Shown piece by piece: positions 14,711 to 22,591 of a DNA stretch of 35,098 nt. Origin of the DNA: CAZYAK01 sp964645935 (GTDB taxonomy: Bacteria; Patescibacteriota; Gracilibacteria; Peribacterales; Peribacteraceae); NCBI GenBank assembly GCA_964645935.1, contig CAZYAK010000010.1:1-35098 (forward strand). Direction: 5' to 3'. Below the pieces are notes generated by a model. It had not been told where the DNA came from and searched no databases. It worked only from the letters and a program-made list of their open reading frames with translations. The translations under genes and the position numbers were made by a program. Positions within the stretch are counted from its first letter, which is position 1. Every line of letters begins with the position of its first letter.

Positions 14711-15616
14711 ATGCGTCCTGTCCTGCTCGCCGGCGCATTCCTCCTTCTGCTTCCTACGGCGGGCCACGCCTACGACAACGCGCTTCCAGCCATCAAGGAG
14801 GTGACGGTGGTGGGGAGCAAGATCGAGGAGTCCGTACGCCTGACCACAACGCCCAAGGGCGCCCCAGTGCAGCTGACGCGCGAGTACTCGGTGCATGGGC
14901 GCTTGGTCCAGACCGCCGGTGTGCGCATCACCGGTCGGTCGTACCGCGGCAAGGACCTACGGACGCGCATCGAATCGCTCTACGACGGATCCATCGAGTA
15001 CGGCATCCGCGTCGCGGTGTGCCCCGCCAACGCAGATGGCACCGTGAGCTCGGCGCCCATCGACGATCGCTGCGGTGAGCCGGGCTCGGTGGAGTTCGCG
15101 TACCAGCCCTCCACCACCGTGCGCAAAAGCGTGCGCCTGGACAAGCTCACCGAAAAGCTCGGCTCAGGCGACCGGGGCGACGACGGGCAGCAGCTCCGAG
15201 AGGCCACGAGCGCGGTGCGCGCCACCTTCCGCACCAAGAAGACCACCATCAAAGCCGCACGCGTGGGCCTCTCGTCCTGCAGCAGCGAGTGCTTCGTGAC
15301 TGTGGAGATCGCCACGCACGACGGCGTCTTTATTGGCCGCGGCACGGCCTTCGTAAACAGCTCGGCTATTGGGCAGGATCCGTTCCCGGGCGTGACGGTC
15401 TTTTTGGAGAAGGACGTAACGCTCAAACAGCTGATTACCTACATCATCACAGTACGTGTGCGATCCAGAGACGCCTTCACGGTGCGCGCGGCCGAGGACG
15501 CCGATCATCCGCTGGGCGGCAGCGACACCGCGTACCAGACGCTTGCCTCTTCCGTTCTCACGTACCTGGGAGGCGGCCAGACCAACGGGCGGGGCATCGC
15601 GTACAGTCTGCGCTGA
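14711..15616 (+). CDS. Secreted protein of unknown function (301 aa)
   Basis: The N-terminus MRPVLLAGAFLLLLPTAGHAYDN is a clear Sec signal peptide with cleavage after GHA. The mature part of about 280 residues is rich in beta-type sequence and Thr/Val/Arg, with cysteines that could pair (CPANADG...DDRCGE near 100-117; SSCSSECFV near 190). A basic, charged middle (RKSVRLDKLTEKLGSGDRGDDG) might be a linker between two domains. I recognise no family. It has one of the strongest promoters in the window, so it may be an abundant surface or periplasmic-like protein; that is inference. Confidence 0.8.
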   Translation: MRPVLLAGAFLLLLPTAGHAYDNALPAIKEVTVVGSKIEESVRLTTTPKGAPVQLTREYSVHGRLVQTAGVRITGRSYRGKDLRTRIESLYDGSIEYGIRVAVCPANADGTVSSAPIDDRCGEPGSVEFAYQPSTTVRKSVRLDKLTEKLGSGDRGDDGQQLREATSAVRATFRTKKTTIKAARVGLSSCSSECFVTVEIATHDGVFIGRGTAFVNSSAIGQDPFPGVTVFLEKDVTLKQLITYIITVRVRSRDAFTVRAAEDADHPLGGSDTAYQTLASSVLTYLGGGQTNGRGIAYSLR

Positions 15617-15646
15617 AAACAGCGCGTGCTATGCTCGCAGGCGCAC

Positions 15647-16864
15647 ATGCAGGCGCTGCGTTCGCTCTTCCGACGGCCCGCGTTCCACCTGGTCCTCCTC
15701 ACGCTGCTGCTCGCCGCGGTGTTCGTGCGCTGCCGCGTGATCCCGCAGGACAACCACTACGACTACCAGCGCTTTATCGAGACCCTCGCCGCGGGGCAGG
15801 TGGATCTCTCCATCCCGGGGTTCCAGGGCGGCTCCTTCTTGGCGCTCCCCTTCTACCTGCTCACACGCTCGCCGCTGACGCACACTTGGTTCCAGGTGGC
15901 CGCGGCGCTGCTCCTGCCCGCGGCCGGATACTGGGCGGCCAAGGAGCTCCTCAAGGACCGCACACAGGCAATCGTCTTTGCATACTGCGTGGCGATGATG
16001 CCGTTCCTCACGTTCGTGGCGCTCCGGGGCTTTAACTTCCCGTCGTATACCGTGCTGCTCTTCGTGACGCTGGCGCTCCGCGCTCGCGGGTCGCGGTGGG
16101 CCTTCCTGGCCTTGAGCCTCGCCATCCTCATCAAGCCTTTCGCCGTGGCGCTGCTGCCGTTCTTCTGGTTGTGGGAACCCCATCCGCACGCGGGACGCCT
16201 GCGGGACGGACGGATGCAGTACGCGCTCGCCGCGATCCTCCCGTTGCTGTATGCCGCCGCGCAGTACCTGCAGGTCGGGCGCATCATCGTGGGGACGCAT
16301 CTGGATATCGACCAGGGCAACGTATTCCTGTGGGAGCGCTTGCCGCTGAACGCCCTGCACGGCGTGCAGATGCTCTTCTCCATCCATAACTTCTACTTCC
16401 CCGATCCGATCAAGACGGGCCTGGGGAACCTCGTGCACTCGTCGCCGGTGTTACTCGCTTTCGGATGCATCGCGTTCCTCTATCCGCGCGGTGACTGGAA
16501 GGACATACGCCTCGCGCGGTGTCTGGGACTCTCGGCTGCCCTCGCGTTCTTCGTCGCCGCGGCGCTGGATCACATGGACCACTTCTACCTGGAAACGGCT
16601 GTGATCCTGCTGACGCTGGGCTCGGTGCCCTTCGTCACGCGCCGCCCGCTGCTGATCCCGCTGGTCCTCGTGACGCTGCACTTCCAGTTCTTCTACCTGT
16701 GGCTCCAGTGGCGGGGGTCGTACTTCCCGGACTTCTCGCTCTTTGCGATCCCGCTGGCGGTGGACGGTCTCGCACTCATCGCGTGGGCGCTCTTCCTCGC
16801 TCGAAGTACCCAATGGAAGGGCCTCCTACGTTGGTTCCTGGCCCGCACGGATTCCTCCCGCTAG
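15647..16864 (+). CDS. GT-C-like polytopic membrane protein (405 aa)
   Basis: The protein has about ten hydrophobic helices. After the first (LVLLTLLLAAVFVRC) comes PQDNHYDYQRFIETLAAGQ, an extracytoplasmic acidic loop like that of GT-C glycosyltransferases using polyprenyl-linked donors. LSLAILIKPFAVALLPFFWLW matches the helix-Lys-Pro pattern common in this class. The ATG at 15647 is preferred; a GTG at 15626 is possible but overlaps a TGCTATGCT extended -10 at 15627-15635. The next gene, a methyltransferase, begins one base after its TAG stop, so they share an operon. Sugar and acceptor are unknown. Confidence 0.8.
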   Translation: MQALRSLFRRPAFHLVLLTLLLAAVFVRCRVIPQDNHYDYQRFIETLAAGQVDLSIPGFQGGSFLALPFYLLTRSPLTHTWFQVAAALLLPAAGYWAAKELLKDRTQAIVFAYCVAMMPFLTFVALRGFNFPSYTVLLFVTLALRARGSRWAFLALSLAILIKPFAVALLPFFWLWEPHPHAGRLRDGRMQYALAAILPLLYAAAQYLQVGRIIVGTHLDIDQGNVFLWERLPLNALHGVQMLFSIHNFYFPDPIKTGLGNLVHSSPVLLAFGCIAFLYPRGDWKDIRLARCLGLSAALAFFVAAALDHMDHFYLETAVILLTLGSVPFVTRRPLLIPLVLVTLHFQFFYLWLQWRGSYFPDFSLFAIPLAVDGLALIAWALFLARSTQWKGLLRWFLARTDSSR

Positions 16865-16865
16865 C

Positions 16866-17771
16866 ATGACACTCCGCTCACGCGACGCGTGTCCGCTATG
16901 CGGATCGCCGGCCTCAAAGACGCTTCTCACACTGCCATTCGGCGGCCCCGAGGTGTCGGGATTCCTCACAACGTACTACGCGGGGCGCGTGGAAGCGGAG
17001 TATCTGAGAGGTGGCAACTACGTGCTCTGCCGTTGTAACGCCTGCGGGGGAATGTGGCAGCGGGACATCCTGGACGACGCCGGGATGGCACGGCTCTATG
17101 GAGCGTGGATCAGCCCCGAGAAGAGCCGCGCGCGCCGGGCCAACCCCGCGCTGTCGCTGCAGTACGCGCGCCACTGCGCGCGGCTCACGCGTCTCTTCCC
17201 CGATCCATCCGCGGCCCTGCTTCTGGATTACGGCATGGGCTGGGGCGACTGGTGTCATATGGCCCGATCGTTCGGATTTCGCGTGCACGGCGTGGAGCTG
17301 TCAGAGGAGCGTGTGGCGCACGCCAAGAGCCTGGGCATCAGCGCCTCCGGACCCGACGCCCTGCCGGAGGGCCCTGTGCATTTCGTCTATTTGGAGCAGG
17401 TGCTGGAACATGTACCGGATCCGCGCCGGCTGATCGCCTCGCTCGTGGTTCGTCTCGTGCCCGGCGGATACATCCACATTGGCGTGCCTAACGGCCAGTG
17501 GGTGGAGGCTGCAACGAGTGTCAAGGATCACGCCAGGCTCCTGAAAAAGGGCGCCGCGCAGCCCCTGGAGCACATCAACATCTTCACACCACGGAGCCTC
17601 CGGACGCTCCTCGCCTCCTTCGATTGCGAACCGGCATCTCAGCGCGAGGGGCTCCTGCGCGTCTCCCCGCCCAAGCAGCTCTTGCAAGACGTCTGCCTCG
17701 CCGCGGCGCGCCTGCTGCCGGCAACAGTGTTCCCCAACGGCACGAGCGTGCTCTTCCGGAAGGCTCGCTAG
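16866..17771 (+). CDS. Class I SAM-dependent methyltransferase with zinc-binding N-terminus
   Basis: The 301-residue protein opens with a zinc-ribbon-like pair, CPLCGS near residue 9 and CRCNACGG near 57. The SAM-binding core begins at LLLDYGMGWGDW, where GMGWG stands for the usual GxGxG, and continues with VHGVELSEERVAHAK; YLEQVLEHVPDP is the post-II motif. This layout (Cys-rich N-terminus plus Methyltransf_23-like core) is common among sugar C- or O-methyltransferases and surface-glycan methyltransferases. The ATG follows the TAG of the GT-C-like gene by one base, so the product probably decorates the same glycan. It ends 1 bp from the stop of the converging unknown gene. Confidence 0.87.
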   Translation: MTLRSRDACPLCGSPASKTLLTLPFGGPEVSGFLTTYYAGRVEAEYLRGGNYVLCRCNACGGMWQRDILDDAGMARLYGAWISPEKSRARRANPALSLQYARHCARLTRLFPDPSAALLLDYGMGWGDWCHMARSFGFRVHGVELSEERVAHAKSLGISASGPDALPEGPVHFVYLEQVLEHVPDPRRLIASLVVRLVPGGYIHIGVPNGQWVEAATSVKDHARLLKKGAAQPLEHINIFTPRSLRTLLASFDCEPASQREGLLRVSPPKQLLQDVCLAAARLLPATVFPNGTSVLFRKAR

Positions 17772-17772
17772 G

Positions 17773-18345
17773 TCAGGCATCCACACTTCCGGTGCGCCGG
17801 ATGCGCGCGAACCACATGTCGCGGGCAGCGTCTTCGCCCTGCTTCTCGGCCTCACGCTCGAGTTCTTGCAGCAGCGACCGCAGATTGTCCGCCGTGTCGG
17901 GATCGCGCGCGGCCAGGAGCACCTTGAGGCACTGGCGCAGCAATATGAGACGACGCGCGTCGCCAGCAACGGCGGCGGGTACGTCCGCCAGGGCCTGCTC
18001 CACGGTGGCGTAGGGTGGCACGCGGACCGCGGGCGCGCTGTCCGCGACTACGGGCGCACTGGTGGCAACACGAGAGCGCGGCTGCGTGAGGAGCCAGCTC
18101 ACCCAGTCGGCGTATGCTTTCGAGAGGCGCGGCACTCCCACGAGCACGTCTTCCACATCTCTCATCTCGTTACTCAGCACACGGTCTTTCCCCTCTTCAC
18201 GCAGGATCGGGAACATTCTCAGGTGGCTGCGGGCAGAGGCCACGGCCTGCCCGACGCCAGTATCAGCGACGGCATCGGACTCCTCGGCCTCCTTCAGCGC
18301 GTCCAAGAACTCTTCCTCAGCCGATGTCTTCGGGGATGCGGCCAT
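17773..18345 (-). CDS. Unknown cytoplasmic protein (190 aa)
   Basis: This 190-residue protein has no signal peptide or membrane helix. The N-terminal third is acidic and helical (SAEEEFLDALKEAEE). The middle, LRMFPILREEGKDRVLSNEMRDVEDVLVG, looks like a conserved alpha-helical core. A low-complexity Val/Ala/Pro linker (about 95-120) leads to a second helical region ending RIRRTGSVDA. I recognise no family. It is a single gene on the minus strand, convergent with the methyltransferase and divergent from msrB. The start at 18345 is supported by TATACT ending 7 nt upstream; GAGGGGA in between could also act as a ribosome-binding site. Confidence 0.7.
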   Translation of the reverse strand: MAASPKTSAEEEFLDALKEAEESDAVADTGVGQAVASARSHLRMFPILREEGKDRVLSNEMRDVEDVLVGVPRLSKAYADWVSWLLTQPRSRVATSAPVVADSAPAVRVPPYATVEQALADVPAAVAGDARRLILLRQCLKVLLAARDPDTADNLRSLLQELEREAEKQGEDAARDMWFARIRRTGSVDA

Positions 18346-18352
18346 TCCCCTC

Positions 18353-18358
18353 AGTATA
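18353..18358 (-). promoter_or_regulatory. -10 hexamer next to unknown gene start
   Basis: TATACT on the minus strand (18358-18353) ends 7 nt before the ATG at 18345, again predicting a leaderless or near-leaderless transcript. Confidence 0.5.
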
Positions 18359-18415
18359 GCGGAAATTCCCCGCAGAATCACGCCTGCGCTGTTTGCCGCA
18401 GGCGCGTGAGACGCG

Positions 18416-18421
18416 CACACT
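18416..18421 (+). promoter_or_regulatory. Possible -10 of msrB, leaderless type
   Basis: CACACT ends exactly 6 nt before the ATG at 18428. It departs from TANNNT at the first base but shares the ACT end and the 6-nt gap with several other genes here, including the GT-C-like gene starting at 31887. Confidence 0.4.
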
Positions 18422-18427
18422 GGCGCC

Positions 18428-18823
18428 ATGACCGACCTCTCCTCGCAAGACGACCTCAAGGCCCGCCTCACGCCCGAGCAATTCCGGGTCACGCAGCAGT
18501 GCGGCACGGAGCCCCCGTTCCAGAACGCGTACTGGAATGAGAAGGCCGACGGTTCGTACGCCTGCGTCGTCTGCGGGACGGAGTTGTTCTCCTCCAAGAC
18601 CAAGTTCGATTCTGGCACGGGCTGGCCGAGCTTCACCGAACCCGCGGACCGCGAGCACGTGCGCATGATCGACGACGTCTCGCACGGCATGCGACGCACA
18701 GAAGTGCGCTGCAAGACCTGCGACGCGCATCTGGGGCATGTGTTCCCCGACGGTCCGGGCGCCACAGGCGAGCGCTTTTGCATCAACTCCGCATCCCTGC
18801 ACCTCAAGAAGAAAGACGCTTAA
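18428..18823 (+). CDS. msrB: Peptide-methionine (R)-S-oxide reductase MsrB
   Basis: MsrB repairs R-methionine sulfoxide in proteins using thioredoxin. The 131-residue protein has the full zinc site, CVVC (Cys46, Cys49) and CKTC (Cys95, Cys98), the FDSGTGWPSF substrate motif, HLGHVF, and GERFCIN with catalytic Cys118. The length is that of a stand-alone MsrB domain with no signal peptide, so it is cytoplasmic. It stands alone; its TAA overlaps the stop of the converging small membrane-protein gene by 3 bases. Confidence 0.96.
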   Translation: MTDLSSQDDLKARLTPEQFRVTQQCGTEPPFQNAYWNEKADGSYACVVCGTELFSSKTKFDSGTGWPSFTEPADREHVRMIDDVSHGMRRTEVRCKTCDAHLGHVFPDGPGATGERFCINSASLHLKKKDA

Positions 18824-18990
18824 GGGGCAGAAGACGGTCCCGGCCCGGCGTGCGGCTCGGAGGTGAGACCGAGATGACGAAACACATCCTCGCGGATGAT
18901 CATCTCCCCCACGGTACGGATCCAGAGCACGCCCCAGATTATGGCCACGGTGAACCCGCTCATGAGCAGCAGCAGCCTGTACGTGGGCAT
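18820..18990 (-). CDS. Small single-pass membrane protein (56 aa), unknown
   Basis: MPTYRLLLLMSGFTVAIIWGVLWIRTV is followed by an amphipathic stretch and a Pro/Gly-rich tail. One transmembrane helix is evident at about residues 5-24. A longer start at 19032 would add a basic segment (MCLRRRHPTSRRT) and is possible; two overlapping TACACT hexamers at 19049-19059 (minus strand) could be its promoter. The family is not recognised. It converges on msrB with overlapping stop codons. Confidence 0.5.
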   Translation of the reverse strand: MPTYRLLLLMSGFTVAIIWGVLWIRTVGEMIIREDVFRHLGLTSEPHAGPGPSSAP

Positions 18991-19144
18991 GTGCGTGCGG
19001 CGCGATGTTGGATGGCGGCGGCGGAGGCACATGGGCGAAGTGAAATGTAGTGTAGTGTATCTCGACCCAGCCGCGCTCCTGGACAACCCCGGGATCCCAG
19101 GACGATACTCCGCCCGGAGCGGGCTTCCCGCACCGGTTTCCTGC

Positions 19145-19849
19145 ATGCCATCCCTGTCACTCGTCATCCCGGCCTACAACGAGGAGCTTGCCGTCGAGAG
19201 CGTCGCGCGGCGCGCCTTGGAGACCCTCAGGGCCTGTTCGCCGGACCACGAGCTCATCATCCTGGATGATGCCAGTACGGACCGCACCTGGGAGATCATC
19301 GAGCGCCTGCGCGCCGAGGACCCGGCGCATGTCCGCACCATCCGCCACCCTCAGAACCGCGGCATCGCCGTGACCATCGAGGACCTGTACGCCGCGGCCA
19401 CCAAGGACTACGTCTTCATCACTGCGGGTGACGGGCAGTACCCGCCGGAGTCGCTCAAGGACATCGTGCCACTCTTGGACCGCTACGACATCGTGGCGTG
19501 CGTGCGGCGCACCAAGCAATACACATGGCTGCGTCACATTGTTTCCTTCGGGTTCCGGCTGCTGCCAGTGCTGTTCTTTGGGGTGGACCTCAAGGATCCT
19601 GGCGGCACCAAGTGCATGAAGCGGGAGATCATCCGAGATGTGAAGGTGCGCTCCACCAGCGTCTTCGTCGAGGCTGAGCGCGTCATTCGCGCCGTGAGGC
19701 GAGGGTATAGGCTGGGTTTTGTGGAGATCGACCAGCGGCCGCGCGCCGGCGGAAAGGGGGGTGGCGGCAAACCCTCGGTGATCCTGGCTTCCGTGCGCGA
19801 CCTCCTGGCCTGCTGGTGGGAACTCGTGGTGCTCAAGCGCGCGCCCTGA
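19145..19849 (+). CDS. GT2 family glycosyltransferase, DPM1-like
   Basis: This 234-residue GT-A protein starts MPSLSLVIPAYNEELAVE, followed by LIILDDASTDRTWEII near residue 36 and FITAGDGQYPPESL near 91 in place of the common DADxQ motif. DLKDPGGTKCMKREII and FVEAERVIRAVRRGY resemble the region that follows the active site in polyprenyl-phosphate sugar transferases. It has no C-terminal membrane helices. The ATG at 19145 was chosen on homology; upstream in-frame sequence is not protein-like. The next gene starts 41 bp downstream with its own -10 box. Likely role: making a lipid-linked sugar or extending the surface glycan. Confidence 0.85.
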   Translation: MPSLSLVIPAYNEELAVESVARRALETLRACSPDHELIILDDASTDRTWEIIERLRAEDPAHVRTIRHPQNRGIAVTIEDLYAAATKDYVFITAGDGQYPPESLKDIVPLLDRYDIVACVRRTKQYTWLRHIVSFGFRLLPVLFFGVDLKDPGGTKCMKREIIRDVKVRSTSVFVEAERVIRAVRRGYRLGFVEIDQRPRAGGKGGGGKPSVILASVRDLLACWWELVVLKRAP

Positions 19850-19877
19850 GGCGTTGGCGGGTGGGACGGACGCCCGG

Positions 19878-19883
19878 TAGCAT
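19878..19883 (+). promoter_or_regulatory. -10 hexamer of ATP-grasp operon, leaderless type
   Basis: TAGCAT ends exactly 6 nt before the ATG at 19890. It fits the TANNNT-N6-start pattern found at several first genes in this window. Confidence 0.45.
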
Positions 19884-19889
19884 GCGGCC

Positions 19890-20972
19890 ATGAAGCGCAT
19901 CCTCGTCACCGGCGCCGGCGGCGCGCCCGCCACCAACTTCGTCCGCTCGCTGCGCCTGGTTCAGGGCGAGAAGTTCCACCTCATCGGCACGGACGCCGAC
20001 GAGCACTACCTTCACCGCGCGGAGACCGACGAGCGGTATCTGGCCCCCCTCTGTTCGGACCCCGGGTACATCCCCTTCATGAACGATCTCATCAAGGAAA
20101 CCGGTGCACAGCTGGTGTTCGCGCAGCCCGACGTAGAAATCGAGTACCTCTCGGACCATCGCGAGGAATTGGCGTGCAAGGTCTTCCTCCCTGCCAAGGA
20201 AACGGTGTCAATCTGCCAGGACAAGTTCCTGTCCTTCGAACGCTGGAAGAAGGCGGGCCTGCGTGTGCCGGACACCATGATGATCGCGGATGAGAAGCAC
20301 CTGAAAGAGGCGTTCTCCCGTTTCGGGCCCAAGATCTGGATTCGCAACGTGCGCGGCGCCTTCGGCAAGGGGTCGCTTCCCACATCCGACTACGGGCAGG
20401 CCAAGGCATGGATGGATTTCCAGAAAGGCTGGGGCCACTTCAGCGCCGCAGCGTGCCTGGAGGAGACCTCCATTACATGGCAGTCCATCTGGAAGGACGG
20501 CGAGCTGGTGGTGGCACAGGGCCGCAAGCGCCTGTACTGGGAATTCGCCAACCGTGCGCCCTCGGGCGTCACTGGCCTCACGGGCACGGGCCTCACGGTG
20601 AGCGACCCGGTGCTGGACGATCTGGCACGCAAGACGATCTTCGCGATCGACTCCAAGCCCCACGGTATCTTCAGCGTGGACATGACATACGACCGCGAGG
20701 GCGTGCCCAACCCCACCGAGATCAACATCGGGCGCTTCTTCACCACACACCTCTTCTTCAGCACCGCAGGGCTCAACATGCCCCACATCTACGTGCAGCT
20801 GGCCTTCGGCGAGACGCCGGTACTCCCGGAGAAACGCATCAATCCGCTGCCAACTGGGCTCCTGTGGATCCGCGGCATGGACATCGAGCCTGTGCTTACC
20901 ACCGAGAAGGCCGTGGAGGCGGAGGTGACCAAGTACGAGGAGCGCCGCGCCCGTCTCGCGAACCGCACATGA
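19890..20972 (+). CDS. ATP-grasp family ligase, carbamoyl-phosphate-synthase-like
   Basis: The 360-residue protein begins MKRILVTGAGGAPATNFVRSL, the N-terminal Rossmann-like fold of CarB-type ATP-grasp proteins, with LIGTDADEHY next. CQDKFLSFERWKKAGLRVPDTM marks the start of the ATP-grasp domain, and TEINIGRF near residue 275 holds the metal-binding Glu and Asn. The family joins a carboxylate to an amine or similar nucleophile through an acyl phosphate. In this setting it may attach an amino acid or amide to a sugar acid, but the substrate is unknown. Its TGA overlaps the ATG of the epimerase gene (ATGA, 20969-20972), followed by a HAD gene with the same overlap. Confidence 0.83.
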   Translation: MKRILVTGAGGAPATNFVRSLRLVQGEKFHLIGTDADEHYLHRAETDERYLAPLCSDPGYIPFMNDLIKETGAQLVFAQPDVEIEYLSDHREELACKVFLPAKETVSICQDKFLSFERWKKAGLRVPDTMMIADEKHLKEAFSRFGPKIWIRNVRGAFGKGSLPTSDYGQAKAWMDFQKGWGHFSAAACLEETSITWQSIWKDGELVVAQGRKRLYWEFANRAPSGVTGLTGTGLTVSDPVLDDLARKTIFAIDSKPHGIFSVDMTYDREGVPNPTEINIGRFFTTHLFFSTAGLNMPHIYVQLAFGETPVLPEKRINPLPTGLLWIRGMDIEPVLTTEKAVEAEVTKYEERRARLANRT

Positions 20973-21877
20973 AGACCGTCCTCCTCACCGGTGCAACGGG
21001 CTTCGTGGGATCGCGCGTCCTCACGCAGCTCCTGGCCGCGGGCTTCGACGTGCTCACACTTGGACGGCATACGCCTGCCGAGCGCGTCCGCGCGCACCTC
21101 TCGGCGGACCTGCGCGATCGCGCCGCGGTGGAGAAGGCCCTTGCTCCCCACAAGGACATCCGCATCCTCATACACCTCGCCGCCGCCATCCCCACGCAAT
21201 CCGTGCCCACCGACGCGCTGGAGGAGATGCGCCGCGACAACGTGGAGACCACCCGGACGCTCCTGGAGCTGATGCCGGAATCCGTCTCACAGGTCATTTT
21301 TGCGAGCACACTGGACGTCTACGGCGCACCCCAGTGGCTGCCACTCACCGAGATCCATCCGCTCGAGCCCGTCACCGCGTACGCCGAGTCTAAGAAAGAG
21401 GCCGAAGAGTACCTATCGGCGGCGTGCCGGGAGCGCGGCTTCAAAATCTGCATTCTCCGCCTCACACAGATCTACGGCCCAGGCGAGGCGCCGGTGAAGG
21501 CCATCCCCCGCTTCCTCGGGGGGATTCTCGCCGGACGCGCCCCTGTGCTCTTCGGGGACGGATCGGACCTGCGCGATTACCTGCATGTGGACGACGCCGC
21601 CAGGGCCTTCGTGTTGGCGGCCGAGCGCAAGGCCGAGGGCATCTGCAATATCGCTTCGGGAACCTCGGTCTCCATCAAGGACACGCTCGACCTGCTCCTG
21701 CAGCTCTGCGGGTCGTCGCTCCGGCCGGAGCTGCGCGAGCGGCAGAAACCCAAGATGGACTTCGTCTTCGACATCCGCGCGGCGCGCCGAGACCTGGGCT
21801 TTGAGCCCTCGGTGCCGTTCGAGGCGGGACTCCGCACGGAGATCGACGCGATGCGTTCCGCCCTCACTTCGTCATGA
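20969..21877 (+). CDS. NAD-dependent sugar epimerase/dehydratase (extended SDR)
   Basis: The 302-residue extended SDR has TGATGFVGSRV at its N-terminus, IHLAAAIP near residue 65, FASTLDVYG near 110 and the catalytic YAESK (Tyr and Lys) near 135, then LRLTQIYGPGE and RDYLHVDDAARAF, all typical of nucleotide-sugar 4-epimerases and dehydratases. The exact reaction cannot be assigned. Both ends overlap their neighbours by ATGA, so it forms one tightly coupled unit with the ATP-grasp and HAD genes. Confidence 0.9.
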   Translation: MKTVLLTGATGFVGSRVLTQLLAAGFDVLTLGRHTPAERVRAHLSADLRDRAAVEKALAPHKDIRILIHLAAAIPTQSVPTDALEEMRRDNVETTRTLLELMPESVSQVIFASTLDVYGAPQWLPLTEIHPLEPVTAYAESKKEAEEYLSAACRERGFKICILRLTQIYGPGEAPVKAIPRFLGGILAGRAPVLFGDGSDLRDYLHVDDAARAFVLAAERKAEGICNIASGTSVSIKDTLDLLLQLCGSSLRPELRERQKPKMDFVFDIRAARRDLGFEPSVPFEAGLRTEIDAMRSALTSS

Positions 21878-22506
21878 CGATCTTCCTGGATTTCGACGGG
21901 ACGCTGCTGGACCAGTTTCCGCGGCTGATCGCCGCACACCGCAAGGCGCTCGGTACGCACCCAATGACCATTACGCCCGATGCGTACTGGGCGCTCAAGC
22001 AAGGCGCCGTCCCCGAATCCGAGATCCTCGACCGTCACTACCCCGACGTCCCTGCAGAGGAATACCTACAGACGCGCCTGTCCCTCCTGGAGACGCCTGA
22101 ATTGCTGGCGGAGGACCGCCTCTTTCCTGACGCGCTTGAGTCGCTCAGGACCCTCCGGGCGGGCCATGACCTGATGATCGTAACCGTGCGCGCCGAGCGC
22201 GGCCTCCTGGACGCGCAAGTGGAGGCGCTCGACCTCACGGGCGCCGTATCTCGCGTGCTCACGGCCCCCAGCGGCTCCGCGCCGTGGGAGGTGAAGGCGG
22301 GCTTGATGCGGCCGTACGCGAAGCCGGGCGACTGGATTATCGGCGACACCGAGGCAGATATCCGCGGCGGCAAGCTGGCGGGTATCCACACGTGCGGCGT
22401 GACTTCGGGCATCCGGTCGGCGGCGTATCTGCAGTCTCTTGAGCCCGATCTCGTGGTCCCGGGCATCGCCGAGGCCGCGCGGGCCATTCTCGCCTTGCGC
22501 ACCTGA
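21874..22506 (+). CDS. HAD-superfamily phosphatase
   Basis: This 210-residue HAD hydrolase has the nucleophile motif FLDFDGTLLD (Asp6, acid/base Asp8), a helical cap at about residues 15-80, VTVRAERG for motif II (Thr in VTVR) and IGDTEADIRGGKLAG with the metal-binding Asp for motif IV. This is a phosphoglycolate-phosphatase-like layout. In an operon with an epimerase and an ATP-grasp ligase it could dephosphorylate a sugar-phosphate intermediate. It overlaps the epimerase gene by ATGA. No obvious terminator follows. Confidence 0.9.
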   Translation: MTIFLDFDGTLLDQFPRLIAAHRKALGTHPMTITPDAYWALKQGAVPESEILDRHYPDVPAEEYLQTRLSLLETPELLAEDRLFPDALESLRTLRAGHDLMIVTVRAERGLLDAQVEALDLTGAVSRVLTAPSGSAPWEVKAGLMRPYAKPGDWIIGDTEADIRGGKLAGIHTCGVTSGIRSAAYLQSLEPDLVVPGIAEAARAILALRT

Positions 22507-22553
22507 TAGTGCTGCATCGGGCACCCTGACGTACTGGAACGCCCGAAACGGGA

Positions 22554-22583
22554 TTGGTACGGAACCCACTGGACGGGTAGATT
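22554..22583 (+). promoter_or_regulatory. Promoter of GT2 gene
   Basis: TTGGTA (22554-22559), an 18-bp spacer and TAGATT (22578-22583). The hexamer ends 8 nt before the GTG start at 22592, so the transcript would be leaderless or nearly so. Confidence 0.5.
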
Positions 22584-22591
22584 GCCCCTCA

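Noticed and set aside
22439..22591. Longer N-terminus for the GT2 gene starting at 22592
   Set aside because: The extra residues overlap the HAD gene, are unlike any GT2 start and lie upstream of the predicted promoter.
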